This document shows, piece after piece, positions 51,619-61,207 of a stretch of DNA of 64,000 nt. The stretch's first letter is position 1; each line of letters starts with the position of its first letter. Under the pieces are notes generated by a model. The model searched no databases and was not told the DNA's origin. It worked only from the letters and a program-made list of their open reading frames with translations. Position numbers and translations under genes: made by a program. This DNA comes from CAVUMR01 sp963742715 (GTDB lineage Bacteria > Actinomycetota > Actinomycetes > Mycobacteriales > Micromonosporaceae), in contig CAVUMR010000001.1 in assembly GCA_963742715.1 (NCBI GenBank), positions 1,116,001-1,180,000 of the forward strand, in the 5' to 3' direction.

Positions 51619-53154
51619 ATGAGCCAACCAGCACCGCACGTTCCGGTGATGGCGCTGCGCGGAATCAGCAAGTCGTTCGGCTCGGTACGGGCCCTCCGCG
51701 ACGTCTCGATGGAGCTGTTCGCCGGTGAGGCGCACGCGCTGGCCGGCGAGAACGGCGCGGGCAAGTCGACGCTGATCAAGCTCCTCGCCGGGGTACACCG
51801 GCCGGACCGCGGGCAGGTGCTGCTCGACGGCGAGCCGGTCACCTTCGCCGGACCGGCCGACGCCCGCGACGCCGGAGTGGCGGTGATCTACCAGGAGCCG
51901 ACCCTGTTTCCGGACCTGTCGGTGGCCGAGAACATCTTCATGGGTCGCCAGCCCCGGCTCCCCAACCGTGGGCTCGCGCCCGGCCTGGGCCGGATCGACC
52001 GGGCCGCGATGAACCGGGCCGCGGCCGACCTGTTCGCCCAGCTCGGCGTCCGGATGGACTGCGCCGCGCCGGCCCGGGGACTGTCCATCGCGGACCAGCA
52101 GATGGTCGAGATCGCCAAGGCGCTGTCCCTGGACGCGCGCGTGCTCATCATGGACGAGCCCACCGCGGCCCTGACCAGCACCGAGGTCGCGCGGCTGTTC
52201 ACCGTGGCGCGGGCGCTGCGGGCCGGCGGCGCCGCGGTGCTGTTCATCTCGCACCGGCTCGACGAGGTCTTCGAGCTGTGCCAGCGGGTCACCACGCTGC
52301 GGGACGGCCAACTGGTCGCGAGCGAGCCGGTCGCCGACCTGACCCCCGACGACCTGGTCCGGCGGATGGTGGGCCGGCACCTGGACACGCTGTACCCGAA
52401 GTCCACGGCGGAACGCGGCGAGGTGGCCCTGTCGGTGCACCGGCTGACCCGGCAAGGCGCGTTCACCGACGTGTCGTTCGAGGTGCGCCGGGGCGAGATC
52501 GTCGCGCTGGCCGGGCTGATCGGCGCCGGCCGGTCCGAGGTCGCCCGGGCGATCTTCGGCATCGACCGCTGGGATGCCGGGTCGGTGCGGCTGGCCGGCG
52601 CGCCGCTGCGACCGGCCTCGCCCACCGCCGCCACCGCGGCCGGGCTCGCTCTGGTACCGGAGGACCGGCGGTCCCAGGGGCTCGTCATGGACCTGTCGAT
52701 CGAGCGGAATCTGGTACTCACCCAGCTGCGCATGCTCAACCGGTGGGGCCTGATGAGCCGGCGGCGGGAACGCGGCACAGCCACCGAGTGGGCGCAGCGC
52801 CTGCGGCTCAAGTACGCCCGACTCTCCGACGCGGTCACCGCGCTGTCCGGCGGCAACCAGCAGAAGGTCGTACTGGCGAAGTGGCTCGCCACTGAGCCGT
52901 CCGTGCTGATCGTGGACGAGCCGACCCGCGGCATCGACGTCGGTACCAAGGCCGAGGTACACCGGCTGCTGTCCGAGCTGGCCGCGCGGGGCGTCGCGGT
53001 GCTGATGATTTCGTCCGAGCTGCCCGAGGTACTCGGCATGGCCGATCGGGTGCTGGTCATGCGGGAGGGCCGGCTGGTGGCCGAGCTCAACGCCGCCGAC
53101 GCGACCGAGGAATCGATCATGTCCGCCGCGACCGGCCCGGCGGTGCCGGCGTGA
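51619..53154 (+). CDS. rhaT: rhamnose ABC transporter ATP-binding protein
   Basis: A 511-aa tandem ATPase. ATG 51619 is preceded by CCTGGAGC. NBD1: GENGAGKSTLIKLLAG, IYQEPTLFPDLSVAENIFMG, SIADQQMVEIAKALS, LIMDEPTAAL. NBD2: GLIGAGRSEVARAIFG, LSGGNQQKVVLAKWLA, LIVDEPTRGIDVG. This is the RbsA-like double NBD of monosaccharide importers; position directly behind a rha operator and before two permeases, a binding protein and rhamnose mutarotase supports L-rhamnose as substrate. The symbol follows the rhizobial RhaT/P/Q/S naming. Confidence 0.87.
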   Translation: MSQPAPHVPVMALRGISKSFGSVRALRDVSMELFAGEAHALAGENGAGKSTLIKLLAGVHRPDRGQVLLDGEPVTFAGPADARDAGVAVIYQEPTLFPDLSVAENIFMGRQPRLPNRGLAPGLGRIDRAAMNRAAADLFAQLGVRMDCAAPARGLSIADQQMVEIAKALSLDARVLIMDEPTAALTSTEVARLFTVARALRAGGAAVLFISHRLDEVFELCQRVTTLRDGQLVASEPVADLTPDDLVRRMVGRHLDTLYPKSTAERGEVALSVHRLTRQGAFTDVSFEVRRGEIVALAGLIGAGRSEVARAIFGIDRWDAGSVRLAGAPLRPASPTAATAAGLALVPEDRRSQGLVMDLSIERNLVLTQLRMLNRWGLMSRRRERGTATEWAQRLRLKYARLSDAVTALSGGNQQKVVLAKWLATEPSVLIVDEPTRGIDVGTKAEVHRLLSELAARGVAVLMISSELPEVLGMADRVLVMREGRLVAELNAADATEESIMSAATGPAVPA

Positions 53155-53196
53155 CCGGCCGGGACCGGGAGCGGGCGTGACCGCGCGGGGGAAGGT

Positions 53197-54240
53197 GTGA
53201 CGGCCGCGGTGCGGGTACCGGCCGAACCGACCCAGCTCGGCGGGTCCGGCTCGAAACGGCTGGTCGACCGGGTACTGCGGGTCCGCGAGCTGGCGCTGCT
53301 GGTCGTACTGGCCGTGCTGGTCGTCGGTACCGAGCTGACCAACCACCGGTTCCTGTCCACCCAGGGCGTGAAGGATCTACTGCTCAATGCCACGATCCTG
53401 GTGATCGTCGCGGCCGGCGAGGCGACCGTGGTCATCACCCGCAACGTCGACCTGTCGGTCGGCTCGACGGTCGGCATCACCGCGTTCGCGGCCGGCAACT
53501 TCCTGGAAGGCGGCGGCAACCCGGCACTCGCGATCGCGCTCGCGGTGGCGCTCGGCGCCGGACTCGGCCTGGTCAACGGCGCACTGGTCAGCTTCGGCAA
53601 GGTGCCCTCGCTGGTGGTGACGCTGGGCACGCTGTACATCATCCGGGGGTTGGATTCGATCTGGGTCGGCTCCCGCGAGATCGTCGCGCACGACCTGCCC
53701 GGCGGCTTCATCCGGCTCGGGCACGGCGGGCCGTTCTTCCTGCCGTACCTGGCCGTCATGGGGCTGGTCGTGCTGCTGCTCCTCGGGCTGTACCTGCGCT
53801 CGTACCGCAGCGGTCGGGAGTTCTACGCGATCGGCTCACACTACGAGGCGGCCCGGCTCGCCGGCGTCCCGATGCGCAAGCGGATCACCATGGCGTACGT
53901 CCTGTGTGGAGCGCTCGCGGGACTCGGCGGCGCGATGTACCTGGCCCGGTTCGGCAACGTGGACTCCGGTACCGGCAGCGGATTCGAGCTGACCGTGGTC
54001 AGCGCGGTGGTGGTCGGCGGGGTGGCGTTCACCGGCGGCTCCGGCGGCGTGTTCGGTGCCGCGCTGGGCGCTGTGCTGTTGACCAGCATCTCCGGCGCCC
54101 TGCCGAGCCTCGGCGTCAGCTCGTCGTGGGAAGCCGCGATCGACGGTTCGCTGCTGCTCGCCGCGATCGCGGTGGACCGGGTGGTGGCGCTACGGGTGGC
54201 GACGGTACTTCGCCGGCGGAGGGCGGTACACCATGACTGA
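53197..54240 (+). CDS. rhaP: rhamnose ABC transporter permease 1
   Basis: A 347-aa inner-membrane protein with 8-10 helices. GTG 53197 follows GGGGGAAGG. VVITRNVDLSVGSTVGITAF, LGLVNGALVSFGKVPSLVVTL and AIGSHYEAARLAGVPMRK are permease motifs of the RbsC family; the last is the ATPase-contacting loop. Two different permease subunits, as here, are typical of rhamnose and autoinducer-2-type importers. Its last 8 bases overlap the second permease gene. Confidence 0.87.
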   Translation: MTAAVRVPAEPTQLGGSGSKRLVDRVLRVRELALLVVLAVLVVGTELTNHRFLSTQGVKDLLLNATILVIVAAGEATVVITRNVDLSVGSTVGITAFAAGNFLEGGGNPALAIALAVALGAGLGLVNGALVSFGKVPSLVVTLGTLYIIRGLDSIWVGSREIVAHDLPGGFIRLGHGGPFFLPYLAVMGLVVLLLLGLYLRSYRSGREFYAIGSHYEAARLAGVPMRKRITMAYVLCGALAGLGGAMYLARFGNVDSGTGSGFELTVVSAVVVGGVAFTGGSGGVFGAALGAVLLTSISGALPSLGVSSSWEAAIDGSLLLAAIAVDRVVALRVATVLRRRRAVHHD

Positions 54241-55234
54241 CCGCTGGCGGCCGACGGCGCTGCTCCGCTGGGACACCGCGGTCGCCCTGCTGCTGGCGAT
54301 CGTGCTGGTCTACGGCCTGACCAGCGTGGCCAACTTCGGCGGCACCATCAACCTGTCCTTCCTGATCGGCAACACGATGGTCATCGCGCTGGTGGCGCTG
54401 CCGATGACGATGCTGGTGGTGGCCGGCGAGGTGGACCTGTCGGTCGGTTCCGCGGCCGGGCTGTCCAGCGCGCTGCTCGGGGCGCTGTGGAACGCCAACT
54501 GGCCGATCGAGTACATCATCCCGTTCTGCCTGCTGGTCGGCGCCGCCGGCGGCCTGGTGAACGGCCTGCTGGTCACCCGGCTCGGGCTGCCCGCGCTCGC
54601 GGTCACCATCGGCACCCTGGCCGCCTACCGCGGGCTGGCCCAGATCATCCTGGGCGCCAACGCGGTCAGCGACTTCCCGCTCAACTACCTGGACTTCGGC
54701 GCCGGCCGCATCGGCGAGACCTTCATTCCGAAGACCCTCATCCTGTACCTGGTGCTGCTCGCGGCCGCGGCCGCGGTGCTGCACGCGACGCCGGTCGGCC
54801 GGTCGTTGTATGCGATCGGCGCGAACTCCGAGGCGGCGTTCTTCACCGGCATCCGGGTCAAGCGACTCAAGCTGGTCATGTTCGTGGTGACCGGGCTGGT
54901 GGCGTCGCTGGCCGGCGTGATCTGGACGCTGCACTACGCCAGCGCCCGGTACGACAACGCGACCGGTCTGGAGCTGTCCGTCATCGCCGCGGTGCTGCTC
55001 GGCGGAGTGGACTTCGACGGCGGCAAGGGCACTCTCGCTGGCGCCGTGGGCGGCGTGTTCCTGCTGGGCACGCTGCAGAACCTGATGAGCCTCGCGGACG
55101 TCTCGGCCCAGTCCCAGATCGTCGTCACCGGAGTGCTGCTGGTCGTATCCGTGCTGGCCCCGCGCGTCGCGCGGCAGCTCCGGGACGTGGTCCGACGACA
55201 TAGATCGACGCTCCCGACCACCACGTCTACCTAG
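54233..55234 (+). CDS. rhaQ: rhamnose ABC transporter permease 2
   Basis: A 333-aa membrane protein paralogous to the preceding permease: MLVVAGEVDLSVGSAAGLSS, GLVNGLLVTRLGLPALAVTI, AIGANSEAAFFTGIRVKRLK and GVDFDGGKGTLAGAVGG. The 8-nt overlap with the upstream gene sets the start at ATG 54233. The two permeases would form the heterodimeric channel. The 76 nt that follow contain repeated GCTTCATCC-like units before the binding-protein gene. Confidence 0.87.
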   Translation: MTDRWRPTALLRWDTAVALLLAIVLVYGLTSVANFGGTINLSFLIGNTMVIALVALPMTMLVVAGEVDLSVGSAAGLSSALLGALWNANWPIEYIIPFCLLVGAAGGLVNGLLVTRLGLPALAVTIGTLAAYRGLAQIILGANAVSDFPLNYLDFGAGRIGETFIPKTLILYLVLLAAAAAVLHATPVGRSLYAIGANSEAAFFTGIRVKRLKLVMFVVTGLVASLAGVIWTLHYASARYDNATGLELSVIAAVLLGGVDFDGGKGTLAGAVGGVFLLGTLQNLMSLADVSAQSQIVVTGVLLVVSVLAPRVARQLRDVVRRHRSTLPTTTST

Positions 55235-55310
55235 CTTTCATCCCTGCCTCATCCCTCGAGCTTCATCCCCGGCTTCACTCTCCGGCTTCATCCGGCGAAA
55301 GGCGGCGATC

Positions 55311-56402
55311 ATGACGACCCGACCCTTCAAGCCACGGACGCGCCCGCGGGCGGCGCTGATCGGCGTGGCGGTGCTCGCCCTGGCGCTGAGCGCGTGCGGC
55401 GGCACCACGAAGGACTCGAACGACAATGGCGGGGGCGGCCCGGCCGCGAGCGGCTCGGCGAACCCCGACGCCAAGATCAAGAGTGGTCTGAAGATCGCGT
55501 TCCTGCCCAAGCAGGTGAACAACCCGTACTTCACCACGTCCGACACCGGCGGCAAGAAGGCCGTCGAGGCGGTCGGCGGGGAGTACAAGGAGGTCGGTAC
55601 GGCGAGCGCCACCGACACCGCCGGGCAGGTCAACTACGTCAACACGCTGACCCAGCAGGGACAGGACGCGATCGTGGTGTCCGCGCAGGACCCGGGCGCG
55701 TTGTGTACCGCGATGAAACAGGCGATGTCGGCGAAGATCGCGGTCGTCACGTACGACTCCGACACGAATCCGGACTGCCGGAAGGTGTTCGTCAACCAGG
55801 CCAGCCCGGAGGCGATCGGTCGTACCGAGGTGCAGTTGCTCGGCAAGGAGCTGAACTATACCGGCGACATCGCGATCCTCTCGGCCGCGCAGACCGCGAC
55901 CAACCAGAACACCTGGATCGACTTCATGAAGGACGAGCTCAAGGATCCGAAGTACGCCAAGATGAAGCTCGTCAAGGTCGCGTACGGCAACGACGACGCG
56001 CAGAAGTCCTTCACCGAAACCCAGGGACTGCTCCGGTCGTACCCGAATCTGAAGGGCATCATCTCGCCGACCACGGTCGGCATCAAAGCGGCGGCACAGT
56101 ACCTGTCCGGCTCGCAGTACAAGGGCAAGGTGCAGCTCGTCGGCCTCGGTACCCCGAACGACATGCGGCAGTACGTCAAGGACGGCACGGTCCAGGCGTT
56201 CGAGCTGTGGGACCCGGGCAAGCTCGGTGAGCTGGCCGGTTACGTGGCCGCGAGCCTGGCCTCGGGCATCATCACCGGCGCCAAGGGCGAGAAGTTCACC
56301 GCCGGCGGTCTCGGCGAGTACACCATCGGCGACAAGGGTGAGGTGCTGCTCGGCGACCCGACCGTGTTCAACAAGGACAACATCGACCAGTTCCAGTTCT
56401 GA
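55311..56402 (+). CDS. rhaS: rhamnose-binding lipoprotein
   Basis: A 363-aa solute-binding protein. The signal peptide ends in lipobox LSAC (Cys near residue 28), followed by a Gly/Asn/Ser/Asp tether. The mature domain is type I: LKIAFLPKQVNNPYFTTSDT, GQDAIVVSAQDPGALCTAMK, ITYD-like VVTYDSDTNPDCRKVFVNQA, and VQAFELWDPGKLGELAGYVA; the NNPYF and NQA elements are characteristic of rhamnose/AI-2 binding proteins. It captures L-rhamnose outside the membrane. GGCGGCGAT rather than a strong RBS precedes the ATG. Confidence 0.87.
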   Translation: MTTRPFKPRTRPRAALIGVAVLALALSACGGTTKDSNDNGGGGPAASGSANPDAKIKSGLKIAFLPKQVNNPYFTTSDTGGKKAVEAVGGEYKEVGTASATDTAGQVNYVNTLTQQGQDAIVVSAQDPGALCTAMKQAMSAKIAVVTYDSDTNPDCRKVFVNQASPEAIGRTEVQLLGKELNYTGDIAILSAAQTATNQNTWIDFMKDELKDPKYAKMKLVKVAYGNDDAQKSFTETQGLLRSYPNLKGIISPTTVGIKAAAQYLSGSQYKGKVQLVGLGTPNDMRQYVKDGTVQAFELWDPGKLGELAGYVAASLASGIITGAKGEKFTAGGLGEYTIGDKGEVLLGDPTVFNKDNIDQFQF

Positions 56403-56411
56403 GTCTTCTGT

Positions 56412-56441
56412 CCGGCGGGCCGCCGATCGGCGGCCCGCCGG
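56412..56441. terminator. perfect 30-bp palindrome between rhaS and rhaM
   Basis: CCGGCGGGCCGCCGA is followed directly by its reverse complement, ending at 56441. It lies 10 nt after the rhaS stop and 33 nt before rhaM. No T-run follows, so it may be a partial terminator or an RNA-stabilising hairpin that sets the ratio of binding protein to downstream product. Confidence 0.55.
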
Positions 56442-56473
56442 CGTCTGACAGGACACCGCCTGGGAGGTAGCCG

Positions 56474-56794
56474 ATGCAGCGGGTGTGCTTTCTGCTCAAG
56501 GTCAAGGCCGACCGGCTCGGGGAGTACCAGGAACGCCACCGGTCGGTGTGGCCGGAGATGCGCGAGGCGTTGACCGCGACCGGCTGGCACAACTATTCGC
56601 TGTTCCTGCGCGAGGACGGGCTGCTGGTCGGCTACCTGGAGACCGACGACTTCGAGGCTGCCAAGGCGGGAATGGCCGAGACCGAGGTCAACGCGCGCTG
56701 GCAGGCGGAGATGTCGCCGCTGTTCGAGGCACTGGACGGCACCGCGCCGGACGAGTCGATGCGGCCGCTCACCGAGATCTTCCACCTCGCGTGA
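56474..56794 (+). CDS. rhaM: L-rhamnose mutarotase
   Basis: A 106-aa protein of the full RhaM/RhaU length. MQRVCFLLKVKADRLGEYQE, the His/Trp pair in RHRSVWPEM, and GWHNYSLFLREDGLLVGYLE are family hallmarks; the conserved His and Tyr/Trp residues interconvert the alpha and beta anomers of L-rhamnose. GGGAGGTAG precedes ATG 56474. It is the last gene of the transport operon. Confidence 0.93.
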   Translation: MQRVCFLLKVKADRLGEYQERHRSVWPEMREALTATGWHNYSLFLREDGLLVGYLETDDFEAAKAGMAETEVNARWQAEMSPLFEALDGTAPDESMRPLTEIFHLA

Positions 56795-56875
56795 GTGCCG
56801 CGTGAGTGCCGTGTGAGTGCCGCGTGCCGGCCATGGGTCGGCGCGGGCCGGCACGCGAGCCGGTAGAACAGGCCC

Positions 56876-58024
56876 ATGACGCGCGACATCTCCGCCGGGT
56901 TCGGCGACTTCGGCGGCCGGAGCTGGCTCAACACGGCACACCAGGGAGCGTTGCCGCTGGTCGCGGCCGGGGCCGCGGGCGAGGCGGTCTCCTGGAAGAC
57001 GCACCCGTACGAGCTGACCACTGACCGGTTCCAAAGGGTGCCGCAGCGGCTGCGGGAGGCGCTCGCCCGGCTGGTCAACGCGCGTACGGACGACATCGTC
57101 CTGGCCAACAGCGCGTCGTACAGCCTGCACCTGATCGCCACCGCGTACCCGTGGCGGGAAGGCGACGAGGTGCTCGTGCTGGCCGGCGACTTCCCGTCCG
57201 ACATCCTGCCCTGGCTCGTCGCCGAGCAGCGGTACGGCGTGCGGGTACGGCAGGTGCGGCCGCGGGACCGGGTCGTACAACCGGACGAGCTGGCGGCCGC
57301 GATCACGCCCCGGACCCGGGTGTTCTGTACGACGTGGGTGCACTCGTTCTCCGGGTACCTCGCCGACCTCGCCGGCCTCGGCGCGGTGTGCCGGGAGCAC
57401 GGCGTAACTTTCGTGGTCAACGGTTCGCAGGCGGTGGGAGCCCGACCGGTCGACATGTCGTCACTGCCGGTGGACGCGCTGGTCAGCGTCGGGTTCAAGT
57501 GGCTGTGCGGGCCGTACGGGACCGGCTTCTGCTGGCTGCGGCCGTCGCTGCGGCAGCGGTTGCGCCGTACCAAGGCGTACTGGCTGAGCCAGTTCGACCA
57601 GACCGATCTGGCCCGGGACGACCTGGAGATCACGCTGCCCTCGTCGGTGAACCCGCGCGGGTACGACATCTTCGGCACCGCCAACTTCAACAACTACGTA
57701 CCGTGGACGGCCGCCGTCGAGCACCAGCTCGACGTCGGCGCCGACCGGATCCACCGGTACGACCAGGAGCTGGTGGACCACCTGCTCGCCGGCCTCGACG
57801 ACGCGGGGCTCCAGGTGCTCAGCCCGCGCGAGCCCGACCGGCGCTCCACGCTGGTGTACTTCTCGCACGCCGACCGCGCCCGCAACGCCGACCTGCACCG
57901 TCGGCTCGCGGACGCCGGCGTCGACCTCGCGCACCGGGCCGGCAGCCTGCGCGTGTCGGCGCATCTGTACAACACGACCGGCGACCTGGACCGGCTGCTC
58001 GCCGTACTACGCCCGGCGGTCTGA
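56876..58024 (+). CDS. class V aminotransferase-fold protein
   Basis: A 382-aa fold-type I PLP protein related to isopenicillin-N epimerase and cysteine desulfurase-like enzymes. WLNTAHQGALP at the start, LANSASYSLHLIATAYPW (phosphate-binding region), FCTTWVHSFSGYLADL, and VSVGFKWLCGPYGTGF (Schiff-base Lys) are in the expected order. The cofactor Asp of the usual VDGAQ motif is Asn here (VVNGSQAVGA). The start ATG 56876 has no strong RBS. The gene is independent of the rha operon; the substrate is unknown. Confidence 0.75.
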   Translation: MTRDISAGFGDFGGRSWLNTAHQGALPLVAAGAAGEAVSWKTHPYELTTDRFQRVPQRLREALARLVNARTDDIVLANSASYSLHLIATAYPWREGDEVLVLAGDFPSDILPWLVAEQRYGVRVRQVRPRDRVVQPDELAAAITPRTRVFCTTWVHSFSGYLADLAGLGAVCREHGVTFVVNGSQAVGARPVDMSSLPVDALVSVGFKWLCGPYGTGFCWLRPSLRQRLRRTKAYWLSQFDQTDLARDDLEITLPSSVNPRGYDIFGTANFNNYVPWTAAVEHQLDVGADRIHRYDQELVDHLLAGLDDAGLQVLSPREPDRRSTLVYFSHADRARNADLHRRLADAGVDLAHRAGSLRVSAHLYNTTGDLDRLLAVLRPAV

Positions 58025-58025
58025 C

Positions 58026-58448
58026 TCAGCCGGCGCCGGGCCTGGTGCCGAGCACGTCCAGATAGTGCTGGTTGTACATGACCCCGAGCACGTTCCCGAA
58101 CGGGTCCACCACCGACGCGGTGACGAAACCGTCGCCCCGCTCGGTACGGGGTTCGTACTCCTTCGCGCCCATCGACAGCAGCTTGTCGAGGGTCGCGGCC
58201 AGGTCGTCGACGTGCCAGTAGACAACCGCGCCGGCCGGACCTGTCGCCGCTCCCGGTGGCGCGAAGCGCCGGTCGATCAGGCCCAGTTCGTGCCGGTAGT
58301 CGCCGAGCCGGAACTCGAGGTACACCGGCCGCCCGTCCGGGCCGGGACGCTCGAAGTACGGCTCGACGCCGAGCAACCCGGCGTACCATTGCCTGGCCGC
58401 GACCAGGTCGTCGGCGAAGAAGCTGACGGTGCTGAGTCCTCGCAGCAT
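58026..58448 (-). CDS. VOC (glyoxalase/bleomycin-resistance-like) protein
   Basis: A 140-aa protein with two beta-alpha-beta-beta-beta units: LSTVSFFADDLVAARQWYAG at the start and VVYWHVDDLAATLDKLLSMG in the second half, ending SVVDPFGNVLGVMYNQHY. Potential metal ligands are Glu/His in LEFRLGDYRHELG and His in YWHVDD. Function in the family ranges from dioxygenases to drug-binding proteins, so no reaction is assigned. The 3' end converges on the aminotransferase gene with a 1-nt gap. Confidence 0.85.
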   Translation of the reverse strand: MLRGLSTVSFFADDLVAARQWYAGLLGVEPYFERPGPDGRPVYLEFRLGDYRHELGLIDRRFAPPGAATGPAGAVVYWHVDDLAATLDKLLSMGAKEYEPRTERGDGFVTASVVDPFGNVLGVMYNQHYLDVLGTRPGAG

Positions 58449-58475
58449 CGGTGGTCCTTCCTGTCCGGCACGCGT

Positions 58476-59575
58476 TCAGCGGCCGTCCCCTGCATGCTGC
58501 TGGATGGCGGCCGGGTAGGCGCGGGTTTCGGCGGCCTTCACCGCGGCCCAGACCTGTTGCCCGGGGGCGAGCCGCAGCTGGCGGCGGCGGCCGGGGTGAC
58601 GTCGGCGGCGACCGCGATCGGCCCGGCGAGCTGGACCCGCAGGTTGTCGCCGTGCCGCTGGATGCCGGTGACCGTGGCCGGCCAGGTGTTGCGCGGGCTG
58701 CCGTCGGGCGGCTCGGTGTAGCAGCGCGACGGCGGACGGCGGGAACGCGACGAACACGTCGCCGTCGAGCGGGTCCGCGACGGTGAGCGCGAAGTCGCCG
58801 GCGACGCGGACGGTGTGGCCGTCGGCGCGTGCCCCGGTAGAGGTTGAGGCCGACGAGCCGGGCGACGTAGTCGGTGCGCGGCCGGGCGGTGATCGTGGCG
58901 GCGTCGCCCTCCTGCACGATCCGGCCGTCCTCGATGATGACCAGCCGGTCGGCGAGCACCAGCGCGTCGAGCGGGTCGTGGGTGACCAGCAGCGGTCGCG
59001 CCGGGGTGCTCGGCGAGGTGGCGGTGCAGCTCGGCGCGGGTGTCCAGCCGGGTGCGGGCGTCGAGCGCGGCGAGCGGCTCGTCGAGCAGCAGCAGGCCGG
59101 GTCGACGGCGAGGGCCCGGGCCAGCGCGACCCGCTGCGCCTGCCCGCCGGACAGCTGCCGGGGCTTGCGCCGGGCGTGCTCGGCCAGCCCGACCCGGGCC
59201 AGCCAGTCGGCCGCCTGCTGCGCGGGCGCCGCGCCGGTCGACGCCGTGGCGGCGCGGCCCGAACGCGACGTTGTCCAGCGCGGTCAGGTGCGGGAAGAGC
59301 AGGTAGTCCTGGAACACCACGCCGATCGGGCGCCGCTCCGGTGGGCGTCCACAGTCGACGGTCGGGCGGTCGAGCGGCCGCCGTCGAGCGTGACGTGGCC
59401 GGCGGTCAGCGGCTGCAGGCCGGCCAGCGCGCGCAGCGCGGTGGTCTTGCCGGCGCCGTTCGGGCCGAGCAGCGCGACGACCTCGCCGGCCGCGATCGCG
59501 CAGGCGCAGGTCGAGGCGGAAGCGCCGCGCGTCGACGACGAGGTGCGCGTCGAGCAGCGGTTCGGCGCCGGTCAT
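58476..59575 (-). pseudogene. modC: modC, molybdate ABC ATPase, broken by several frameshifts
   Basis: All expected elements are present but in alternating frames: ATG 59575 (MTGAEPLLDAHLVVDARRFR), Walker A GPNGAGKTTALRAL around 59450, Q-loop VVFQDYLLFPHLTALDN, LSGGQAQRVALARALA around 59140, Walker B LLLLDEPLAALDARTRLD, and a C-terminal TOBE-like region ending LAPGQQVWAAVKAAETRAYP. At least six frame changes are needed to read it through. The start overlaps modB (ATGA). As given, no functional ModC could be made. Confidence 0.8.
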
Positions 59576-60407
59576 GGGCTCGTCGATCCAGCGGTCGCGC
59601 AGGCTGGCCAGGATCGCCACCGAGACGACCAGCAGGACCAGGCTGAGCACGATCGCCGCGTCCAGGTCGGTCTCCAGCGCCAGGTAGACGGCCAGCGGCA
59701 TGGTCTGGGTACGGCCCGGGAAGTTGCCGGCGAACGTGATCGTGGCGCCGAACTCGCCGAGCGCCCGGGCCCAGCACAGCACCGCGCCGGCCGCGATGCC
59801 CGGCGCGACCAGCGGCAGCGTGACCCGGCGGAACGTCGGTCCACCGGCCGGCGCCGAGCGTGGCGGCGGCCTCCTCGTAGCGGGTGTCGGCGCCGCGCAG
59901 CGCGCCCTCGACCGCGATCACCAGGAACGGCATCGCGACGAACGCCTCGGCGAGCACCACGCCGGCGGTGGTGAACGGCAGCGTGATCCCGAACGTGCGC
60001 GTCGAGCCAGCGCGCCGACCAGGCCGCGGCGGCCGAAGACCAGCAGCAGCGCCACGCCGCCGACCACCGGCGGCAGCACCAGCGGCACGGTGACCAGCGC
60101 GCGGACCAGCCGCCGGCCGGGGAACTCGACCCGGGCCAGCAGCCAGGCCAGCGGTACGCCGAGCAGCCAGGCAGAGCACGCGTGGCCAGGGTGGCGGTCT
60201 GCAGCGACAGCCGCAGCGCGGTCAGGACGCCCGGCTCGGTCAGCCGCTCGCGGCAGGGTGCGTCCACGGTGCCCGGATCAGCAGCCCGGCCAGCGGCAGC
60301 ACCAGGAACGCCAGGCCGAGCCGGCCGGCAGCAGCAACGCCAGCGGCGAGCGCCCGCGGCGCGAGCGCGCCGCGTCTCGGCGTCGATGGCCGGCACGCGT
60401 CGGTCAC
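59572..60407 (-). pseudogene. modB: modB, molybdate ABC permease, broken by several frameshifts
   Basis: Fragments in three frames reconstruct a ModB permease: RVPAIDAETRRARA, GLAFLVLPLAGLLIRAPW (helix 1), TAGVVLAEAFVAMPFLVIAV, the EAA loop RYEEAAATLGAGRW, and GEFGATITFAGNFPGRTQTM near the end. The probable start is GTG 60407, overlapping the modA stop. Several one-base gains or losses in short G/C runs separate the pieces. Spacing between motifs otherwise matches an intact gene of about 275 codons. Confidence 0.75.
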
Positions 60408-61207
60408 GGGCGCCTGGAAGCCGGCGTCGGTCAGCACCGCTCCGGCCCTGGTCGGACAGCACGTAGGCGACGAACGCCTGCGCCGCCGGCCTTGTTCGGC
60501 GCGTCCTTCAGCACGACGATCGGGTAGTCGTTGATCGCGCCGGCCGACTCGGGGAACTCGACGCCGTCCACGTCGGCGGCGGCGGCCTTGGCGTCGGTGC
60601 GGTAGACCAGCGCCGCGTCGACCTCGCCGAGCTTCACCTTGGACAGCGCCGCCTTGACGTCCTGCTCCAGGGTGACCGGGGTGAGCTTGACCTTGGCCGC
60701 GGCCAGCGCCTTCTTCGCCGCCGCGCCGCACGGCACCTGCTCGGCGCACAGCGCCACCTTCACGCCGGGCTTGGTCAGGTCGGCCAGCGCCCGTGATGCC
60801 CTTCGGGTTGCCCTTGGGCACGGCGATGACCAGCTGGTTCTTCACGAACGTGGTCGGCGTGCCGTCGCCGTTGCCGGCGTCGGTGACCGTCTTCATGTTG
60901 GCCGGCGCGGCGGACGGCGAACACGTCGGCCGGGGCGCCCTGGTTGATCTGGGTGGCCAGCGCCGAGCTGCCGGCGAAGTTGAACGTGACCTTCGTGCCC
61001 GGGTTGGCCGCCTCGAAGTCCTTGCCGATCTGGCGTGAACGACTCGGTCAGCGACGCCGCCGCGAACACGGTCACGCGTCCCCGGTCACCTTGTCCTGCG
61101 CGCCTGCCCGGCGTCGAGCCGTCGGCGCCACCGTCGCCGCAGCCCGCCAGCGCCAGCAGCGCCGCGACCGCCACGGCCGCGACCGCGCGTACCCCAGGTG
61201 CCTTCAC
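60404..61207 (-). pseudogene. modA: modA, molybdate-binding lipoprotein, broken by several frameshifts
   Basis: GTG 61207 starts a lipoprotein signal with lipobox LAGC. The sequence then reads VTVFAAASLTESF (the oxyanion-binding start of ModA), changes frame near 61033, 60915, 60791, 60489, 60442 and 60409, and includes FVKNQLVIAVPKGNPKGI, VALCAEQVPCG, ALVYRTDA and AVLTDAGFQAP. Most breaks look like one extra base in a G/C run. Reading through them gives a normal ModA of about 260 residues. Confidence 0.82.
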
